Assembly (NCBI GenBank): GCA_030530205.1 | Contig: JAUMVK010000016.1 | Location: 15,276 to 79,275, forward strand | Source: RGIG3701 sp030530205 | GTDB lineage: Bacteria; Planctomycetota; Planctomycetia; Pirellulales; Thermoguttaceae | Direction: 5' to 3' | Length of the DNA: 64,000 nucleotides | Part shown: in pieces, positions 58,829-64,000 of the stretch | Layout of the letters: every line of letters starts with the position of its first letter | Position numbering within the stretch: position 1 is the stretch's first letter | Notes under the pieces: generated by a model | The model's database searches: none | The model's input: only the letters and a program-made list of their open reading frames with translations | What the model was told of the DNA's origin: nothing | Made by a program: the position numbers and the translations under genes

Positions 58829-61570
58829 TCAGGCGTGTTTCTTGCGCAGCCGGAAAAGACCCAAACCCAAAATGAGCAAAATCCAAGTAGCGGGTTCAGG
58901 TACGCTCCCCGAGTTGTATTGAGCAAACAAGCTATTGTCCTGAAGCAGGTAGTTCCAGCCCGGATTCGTGATGGAGATAAGCGCGTCCGAAAAGTCACCG
59001 CTCTGGAAAAGTTTCACGAGGCCCAAATTATCCGGGTTTGTTCCCTCGCTTAAATTCAATACAAGGGTTGCATTTCCGAGTTTTGTATTGTCTCCGAGGA
59101 TGACCAAATCGGAAGCCCCATCCGCGAAAACGTCAAACAGGAAACTCCCGTTTAACACACTTTCGTTGGAAACGATCTGAATCGTCGAGGCTTTCGTTGA
59201 GTCCGTTCCCACGACCAGCGCGGCATCTTCGGCCATTTCGGCTTTTCCATTGAGGGTCACGCCATCGTCCAGGGTCAGTGTTCCGCCGTCGATTTTCCAG
59301 CCGGAGGCTGCGTCATCGGTGACGGTTCCTTTGAGCGTCATCGCGCCGCTTTTCATCGCAACGGTCTGGCCGGCGCTTGTGAAGGAGTCGTTGCTTACGA
59401 GCTCGCCGCCGTCCACGATCAGGCCTCGTTCCCACGAGCCGCCGCTGAGTTCCTTGACCTCGTACGATTTATTAATGGCGAATTCGTCCGCTTCGAAGGT
59501 TCCGCCTTTGATGACGATCCCGCCGTTGTTTAGCGTCAGTTTGGAAACGTCCGCGCCAGCGTTGAATGTCGCGATCCCTTCGCCGCCCGAGATGATTTCG
59601 TTTTCGCCGGTGACTTTCCCGTCAAAGGCGAACGTGGCGAGGTAGAGGTCCGTGCTGGTGAACTGCGGAAGGTTCAGATTCAGCGTTCCTTCGAGCGTCA
59701 CGGGATTCTTCAGAATGATGTTTCCGTTACCGTTGAACGTCGCGCCGCCGCTCTTGACGGTCGTGGCGGTCGGGTTCAGCGTGTACGTGCCGGTCCCGGT
59801 CCAGGAATTGAGTTTTCCGCCGTCGAAGTTGAGGTAAACCTCCTTCCCCTCCGAACCGGTCAGCGTGGTGGCGCCTTCGATTCCGAGGGTCCCGGTCACG
59901 TTCACGGTCGCGTTTTCCAGTTTGGTGTTCAGGAAGAGGTAGTTAGTGTTTGTGATATTAATCGTCCCGCCGTTTCCGGTCTCGCCGTCGAACTTGACGC
60001 CCATGCGCTGGTTGCCGCCGAGGGTGACGTTTGCCCCGTCAGCGATTTTCAGATTCGCGCCCTGCCAGTAAACCGCGCTGTTGCCGAGATTGTTCACGAC
60101 GGAGGAACCATCCTCGCAGAGGATCGCGGGGCATTCGTACGCCTGCTGGCCACTGAGGTCCAGCGTCGCGCCGTTTCCGAGGGTGATCTGGCCGGTGAAC
60201 GAGTTGAATTTGCTGGAGTCGGAGGTTTGAGTCAGCGTGCCGCCCTGAATGATCAGGTTCCCGTTCCCGGTCAAATTGTCGCCGAGGGTGAACGTTCCTG
60301 AGCCGCTTTTCGTGACGGTCACGCCTTCCGCGATGCTGGTTTCGCCAGTCGTCGAAAGATTCGCGCTGGTCTCCAGTGCCGTGTTCTGGGTGAAGCTCAG
60401 CGCCCCGACCTCCGTGGCGGTCCCGATGATCAGCGAGCCGTCGGGCTGGTTCATCGTGACGGCTCCGAGGGCCGTCGTTCCGTTCAGGGTGAGGGTCTGA
60501 ATGCCGGAGATCGCGGCCGCGGTCAGCGAGGCGTTCGGGCCGACGGTCAAAATGTGACCGGTGCTCTTGCCTGTGACGGCGTTGGAAATGTTCCACTCGG
60601 AGTAATCGCTCAGGATGATTTCGGAATCGCGCGTGGAAAGTTCGAAATTCGCCACCTTCGTGACCCCTTTCTGCTCGGCGGACTTTCCTTTGAAGATCCA
60701 GTGCCCGGTTTGCGGGTTCCCGTCTCCGTTGCCTCCCGGGTTGATGTATGCGGAGTGAACGATGGTTTTGCCTTCGCCCGAGATGCTTCCGGTGAACGTC
60801 AGGGTGGATGAGACCCGGCACGCCGCACTATCCACCTCGATACTAATATTTCCGTTGATTGTCTGCGCGCCGGAGCCGTCTGAGTACCAATCGATCGTCC
60901 CGCCCTTGTGGTGAAGTGTACTGAATGTTACGTTGCGGCCCGTGCCCCAGAGCTTCATTCTGCCGCCCGATTCCAGGTAAATGTCGCCGGCTCCAAAGCC
61001 GGTCACGTTGGCCTCAACCGCCCAGGTTCCTGCGTTGATGTGCAGCGCCTTGAGGTTGGAAATGTTCGACTTCACGACCATTTCGTTCGCGCCGGTTTTG
61101 TAGATTTCGTAGCCGCTGGCGTTCACCGCGCCGGTGATGCAGTAGCGGGTGGGCGTGTCGATCGTCAGGTCACCGCCGAGAGAGGAGATCGTGTAAATGC
61201 CGTTCTGGGTGTTCTGGACCGAGGTGGTGATTGTCGCGGCGCCGGTCGTTGAGATCGAGGCCGGGTTCAGGTACATTCCATTTATATCGAGCGTCGTTCC
61301 GGCCCCCAGAACGATGTTCGCGCCGGAGCCGAGCGTGCCCGAGGCGTAGTTCGAGGCGAATTTGGCGGTCCCGTCCGTGATCGTAAGCGTACCGGCGAAT
61401 TTGTCGGCGGAGTCCAGCGTGACGTTCAGCGTCTCGCCGGCGGTGCCCCACGTGTAGCCGCTCGTATTGTACGAACTGTTCAGCGTTACATCCGCCGCAA
61501 AAGCGTTCCCGGCCAGCAAAGCCGAAATCAACGCAAAGGCCCATAAAGAAGATTTTTTGAATTGACGCAT
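58829..61570 (-). CDS. PEP-CTERM surface protein with autotransporter-like beta repeats
   Basis: A 913-residue exported protein: signal peptide (KKSSLWAFALISALLAGNAF, cleavage after AFA), a long stretch of Gly/Thr/Asn-rich imperfect beta-helix repeats (units such as NVTLDSADKFAGTLTI, LTLNGTTALGAVTMNQ, GGTLTLDDGVTLNGKAEM), and a C-terminal PEP-CTERM signal: VPEPATW, hydrophobic ILLILGLGLF, then RLRKKHA. The tail is recognised by exosortase-type machinery and cleaved during anchoring. No exosortase gene is in the window. The repeats resemble passenger repeats of autotransporters but there is no barrel domain. Thr/Gly-rich coding gives the whole gene a shadow frame on the other strand. Confidence 0.88.
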   Translation of the reverse strand: MRQFKKSSLWAFALISALLAGNAFAADVTLNSSYNTSGYTWGTAGETLNVTLDSADKFAGTLTITDGTAKFASNYASGTLGSGANIVLGAGTTLDINGMYLNPASISTTGAATITTSVQNTQNGIYTISSLGGDLTIDTPTRYCITGAVNASGYEIYKTGANEMVVKSNISNLKALHINAGTWAVEANVTGFGAGDIYLESGGRMKLWGTGRNVTFSTLHHKGGTIDWYSDGSGAQTINGNISIEVDSAACRVSSTLTFTGSISGEGKTIVHSAYINPGGNGDGNPQTGHWIFKGKSAEQKGVTKVANFELSTRDSEIILSDYSEWNISNAVTGKSTGHILTVGPNASLTAAAISGIQTLTLNGTTALGAVTMNQPDGSLIIGTATEVGALSFTQNTALETSANLSTTGETSIAEGVTVTKSGSGTFTLGDNLTGNGNLIIQGGTLTQTSDSSKFNSFTGQITLGNGATLDLSGQQAYECPAILCEDGSSVVNNLGNSAVYWQGANLKIADGANVTLGGNQRMGVKFDGETGNGGTINITNTNYLFLNTKLENATVNVTGTLGIEGATTLTGSEGKEVYLNFDGGKLNSWTGTGTYTLNPTATTVKSGGATFNGNGNIILKNPVTLEGTLNLNLPQFTSTDLYLATFAFDGKVTGENEIISGGEGIATFNAGADVSKLTLNNGGIVIKGGTFEADEFAINKSYEVKELSGGSWERGLIVDGGELVSNDSFTSAGQTVAMKSGAMTLKGTVTDDAASGWKIDGGTLTLDDGVTLNGKAEMAEDAALVVGTDSTKASTIQIVSNESVLNGSFLFDVFADGASDLVILGDNTKLGNATLVLNLSEGTNPDNLGLVKLFQSGDFSDALISITNPGWNYLLQDNSLFAQYNSGSVPEPATWILLILGLGLFRLRKKHA

Positions 61571-61697
61571 TTTTTCAATCTTTATTTTCAGGTACTAAAA
61601 ACTGACTCATTAACTTAATTATACTCGAAACGTCTTTTCTGTTTCAGTAAAATTTAAAAATTTCTCAAAAAAAGAAAAAATATTCAATGATTTTTAA

Positions 61698-61735
61698 GGG
61701 AGGGGGCTGACCACAAGAGATTTTTGGCGTATAAT
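61698..61735 (+). promoter_or_regulatory. Predicted promoter with upstream G tract (DUF1559 gene)
   Basis: GGGAGGGGG (61698-61706), -35 CTGACC (61707-61712), 17-base spacer, -10 TATAAT (61730-61735). The homopolymer tract is G here, unlike the C tracts elsewhere. Confidence 0.55.
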
Positions 61736-61792
61736 GAATGAAACCAAGTGGTCCCTGACCCTTTTCCCAAACCTTTACCCCGGACCCGTGCC

Positions 61793-62764
61793 ATGAAGAA
61801 ATTGAACCGCGCCTTTACGCTCGTTGAACTTTTGGTCGTCATCGCCATCATTGGAATGTTGGTTGGGCTGCTGCTCCCGGCCGTCCAGCAGGCGCGTGAG
61901 GCTGCCCGGCAGATGCAATGTGGAAACAATCTGAAGCAAATGGGTCTGGCGGCCCTGAACCACGAAAGCACAACGAAGGCTTACCCCTCCGCGGGCTGGA
62001 GCTGGGCGTGGGAAGGCGACCCGGATGGCGGGTTCGGCAAGAAACAGCCGGGCTGCTGGGCCTTCTCGCTGCTTCCGTTTGTGGAGCAGAACGCTCTGTA
62101 CCAGCTTGGTGCGGACGGCGTGTTCTCGGTAGATGCCGCTCTGAAAAGCGCGAACAAAACCCGTGGCCAGACACCGATCAGCATGTTTTACTGCCCGTCG
62201 CGCCGGCCTGTGGGGAACTATTACGGTTACGCCTACTACAACTGCGATTCTCTGGGCGGCGTCTGCTGCAAACTCGACTATAACGCATGCGTCGGCGACG
62301 GTTATGCTTCGTCTGGAGATGCGTCCACCTACGCCGATGCAGAGGCATATACTACTACTTCGGGCCGTACCGGGGTGGTTTTTTTTAAAAGCACGACGAC
62401 CACCGGCGAGATCCGCGACGGAACCAGCAACACGTATTTGTTCGGCGAAAAGTATCTGATGCCGGAGCGGTATTTCGTTTCTTCAAGCCCCGGCCCGGCG
62501 GTGGGCGACAATCAGACGACATGGTCCGGGATCGATAACGACTCCGTACGCATAACGGCCTACAATGAGTCGGGAACGAACTGTCCCCGCCAGGACCGGT
62601 CAAATTACGACACGGGCTCCATTTTCGGCAGTTCGCACGCCGGCACGTGGGGCGTGGTTCTGTGTGATGGCTCGGTACATCGTTTCAGTTATTCCATCGA
62701 CCCACAGACGCACGCCAACTTCGGGAAAAAAGCCGACGGCCAAGTCGTGACGAATCCGGAGTAA
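61793..62764 (+). CDS. DUF1559 prepilin-like protein
   Basis: A 323-residue member of the DUF1559 family that is greatly expanded in Planctomycetota. It begins with a type IV prepilin-like N-terminus: short basic leader KKLNRA, then FTLVELLVVIAIIGMLVGLL (Glu5 present; Ala rather than Gly before the cleavage point), then LPAVQQAREAARQMQCGNNL, the family's fixed motif. The C-terminal part has IRDGTSNTYLFGEKY and SSHAGTWGVVLCDGSVHRFS. Exported through a type II-like/pseudopilus route and probably part of the cell surface. ATG at 61793 gives the family start. Confidence 0.95.
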   Translation: MKKLNRAFTLVELLVVIAIIGMLVGLLLPAVQQAREAARQMQCGNNLKQMGLAALNHESTTKAYPSAGWSWAWEGDPDGGFGKKQPGCWAFSLLPFVEQNALYQLGADGVFSVDAALKSANKTRGQTPISMFYCPSRRPVGNYYGYAYYNCDSLGGVCCKLDYNACVGDGYASSGDASTYADAEAYTTTSGRTGVVFFKSTTTTGEIRDGTSNTYLFGEKYLMPERYFVSSSPGPAVGDNQTTWSGIDNDSVRITAYNESGTNCPRQDRSNYDTGSIFGSSHAGTWGVVLCDGSVHRFSYSIDPQTHANFGKKADGQVVTNPE

Positions 62765-62807
62765 GAGTTTTTTCAAGATATTTGGATTTGGAGAATCTTA
62801 ATAAACA

Positions 62808-62834
62808 GGGACTGCCGTTGTGCCCGACAGTCCC
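62808..62834. terminator. Hairpin between convergent genes
   Basis: GGGACTG and CAGTCCC with a CCGTTGTGCCCGA loop. T runs are weak on both sides. It lies between the DUF1559 gene and the leftward gene at the right edge. Confidence 0.55.
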
Positions 62835-62845
62835 ATTGGAAGATT

Positions 62846-64000
62846 TCACTGGAGGTTGTCAGAAAACTGCTTCATCATTTTATAGGCGATGAGAATCGGG
62901 TTCATGTGGGCGATCCGGAAAAGTTTTTTACCTTCTTTTTTGGCCATGGTGTAAAGTTCGAGTGAGTGCTTGTGGCTTGCTTTGTCCTGAAGGGTCAAAA
63001 GAGCGCCGACCCTTTCGTTTTTAATGGCGTCGATGAAGTGATCCAAAGGCTGGCTGTGGTTGGTTTCGACCCAATCAATTTCACACTGAAAGGCTTTTGC
63101 GAAGCACTCTTTCTGTTCTTTTTTGGGAGTTCCGCCCGCAATGACCAGGATTTTGTCGCGGAAAAACTGACGGAGTTTCTGGATATTCGGATCGTTTTGG
63201 TATTTATCTTTCAGTTCCTGTTCCGAGCAGGCGGCAAATTCCTTCTCTATTTGCTGGTCTTCGATTGCATCCAGAATCAACGACATTTCATAACTAATAT
63301 CCAATTTGCCGGTAAGTCTCGATTGGATTTGCTGAATCAAATTGCATATTCTGGAATTATCAGGTTTGACGTGAAAGTCTTGAAAAAGGGTGTAGATGTC
63401 TCTTTGGATAGATTTCAGTGAATCCTGAGAAATCTTTCTTGCGTTCTTCAAACTTTTGATTTGCTTCGCCAGACGATTCCAGACCTCCAATTCCGTTTCC
63501 AATGGACCCGATTTTTTGAGTTGGTTCGCAATTTTCTTCTCAATTTGAGAAAGTTCAGCCACATCTACTGTTTCAGAAGATTTCAGTTCAGGAACAGGCC
63601 ACTTGGGATTGATTTCCTGTTCGATGAAAGCCTTGCATTCGACGCTTATCTTGCTAAGTTCCAGATTGGAAATTTTGTTCGCGATTTTACAAAGTTTCAC
63701 GATACAAGAAGAACATTCTGTGATCCGTTTTTTGTTTTCCTGATTTTCAAGTACGTTACCAAGCCACTGAAAACAGTGGGCCAGACACTTTACAATTCGG
63801 AAGGAATTAACGGCTTGCTCTTTAGATTTAGGAGTGATGTCGGGAAGCCCCATAAACAGCGATGTTTTGCAGGCAAGTGAACTGCTCTCGTCGATGGCTT
63901 TCTTATGAAGCGAAACTTCATGATCCTTTTTAATCTTCGGAAGGGGCTTGGGATCTTCTGCAGATTTGAGGGTGATTTTGACTTCAGGTTTGACTTCAGG
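62846..64000 (-). CDS. Helical protein with DUF2325-like C-terminal domain (cut by right edge)
   Basis: The frame is open from the stop at 62846 to the last base, so at least 384 residues are present and the N-terminus is missing. Beyond the internal Met at 63853 the reading continues as LFMGLPDITP preceded by ESSSLACKTS and a Lys/Pro-rich PEVKPEVKITLKSAEDPK. The middle is helical and charged, with no recognised family. The last 110 residues (ILVIAGGTPKKEQKECFAKA, VGALLTLQDKASHKHSLELY, AKKEGKKLFRIAHMNPILIA) resemble DUF2325, a small Rossmann-like domain. Function unknown. AT-richer than its neighbours. Confidence 0.7.
   Translation of the reverse strand, partial: PEVKPEVKITLKSAEDPKPLPKIKKDHEVSLHKKAIDESSSLACKTSLFMGLPDITPKSKEQAVNSFRIVKCLAHCFQWLGNVLENQENKKRITECSSCIVKLCKIANKISNLELSKISVECKAFIEQEINPKWPVPELKSSETVDVAELSQIEKKIANQLKKSGPLETELEVWNRLAKQIKSLKNARKISQDSLKSIQRDIYTLFQDFHVKPDNSRICNLIQQIQSRLTGKLDISYEMSLILDAIEDQQIEKEFAACSEQELKDKYQNDPNIQKLRQFFRDKILVIAGGTPKKEQKECFAKAFQCEIDWVETNHSQPLDHFIDAIKNERVGALLTLQDKASHKHSLELYTMAKKEGKKLFRIAHMNPILIAYKMMKQFSDNLQ

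Noticed and set aside
58829..61570. Type V autotransporter
   Set aside because: The repeats look like autotransporter passengers, but there is no C-terminal barrel; the protein ends in a PEP-CTERM sorting signal.

Overview
The window looks like chromosomal DNA of a Planctomycetota bacterium, probably an anaerobic, fermentative (gut or rumen type) member of the Pirellulales/Thermoguttaceae side. Pointers are a DUF1559 prepilin-like protein, a DUF1207 barrel, a PEP-CTERM surface protein, a BatA/VWA-type membrane protein, several Tat-exported Gfo/Idh/MocA oxidoreductases and hydrolases, a hydrazine-synthase-alpha-like dihaem protein, and the anaerobic enzymes pyruvate phosphate dikinase and indolepyruvate:ferredoxin oxidoreductase. 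Organism assignment is inference from gene content; there is no rRNA here. No tRNA, rRNA, CRISPR array, IS element or prophage gene was seen.

Layout. 1-4.7 kb: an exported protein cut by the left edge, then a leftward run hisF - membrane protein - M16 peptidase, and a rightward catalytically dead M16 partner. 4.9-8.7 kb: cysteine hydrolase, trpF-trpB-trpA operon, Nudix hydrolase. 9-13.4 kb: dihaem propeller protein and a Tat oxidoreductase. 13.5-18.2 kb (leftward): DUF1667 + FAD oxidoreductase, rimO, OPA-type phosphate-ester transporter. 18.4-20.8 kb: secreted alpha/beta hydrolase and a second Tat oxidoreductase. 21-27.7 kb: ppdK (leftward), fabI-GNAT, groES-groEL. 28-33.7 kb: iorA-iorB, two AT-rich glycosyltransferases, a Tat SGNH esterase. 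33.8-44.6 kb: rtcB, BatA-like protein, response regulator, DUF1207 protein, TolC-like lipoprotein, YkgJ-type cysteine-cluster protein, beta-helix protein. 44.9-52.8 kb: UvrD-like helicase, a leftward operon (degenerate hydrolase - fliF/fliG fusion - fliH - fliI), TylF-like methyltransferase. 53-64 kb: hisI-hisG, NodT-type efflux lipoprotein, nadB-rsfS, PEP-CTERM protein, DUF1559 protein, and a DUF2325-like protein cut by the right edge.

Most striking is the 47.0-51.8 kb operon. One polypeptide joins an MS-ring FliF to FliG middle/C-terminal domains, but the FliG torque residues are mostly gone (E. coli K264, R281, D288, D289 become L, P, F, Q), the FliF RBM3/collar is replaced by low-complexity sequence, and the first gene of the operon is an alpha/beta hydrolase whose whole catalytic triad is altered. 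With fliH and fliI but no hook, rod, filament, stator or switch gene nearby, this reads as a repurposed flagellar/type III export base rather than a motor.

Two genome-scale patterns also stand out. First, intergenic spaces carry several unrelated long inverted repeats whose arms are built of 7-10 nt tandem units, plus a dispersed GGCGGTAATGG...GGAATTAC element. Second, at least eight likely sigma-70 promoters have a C-rich tract (rarely G-rich) directly upstream of the -35 box.
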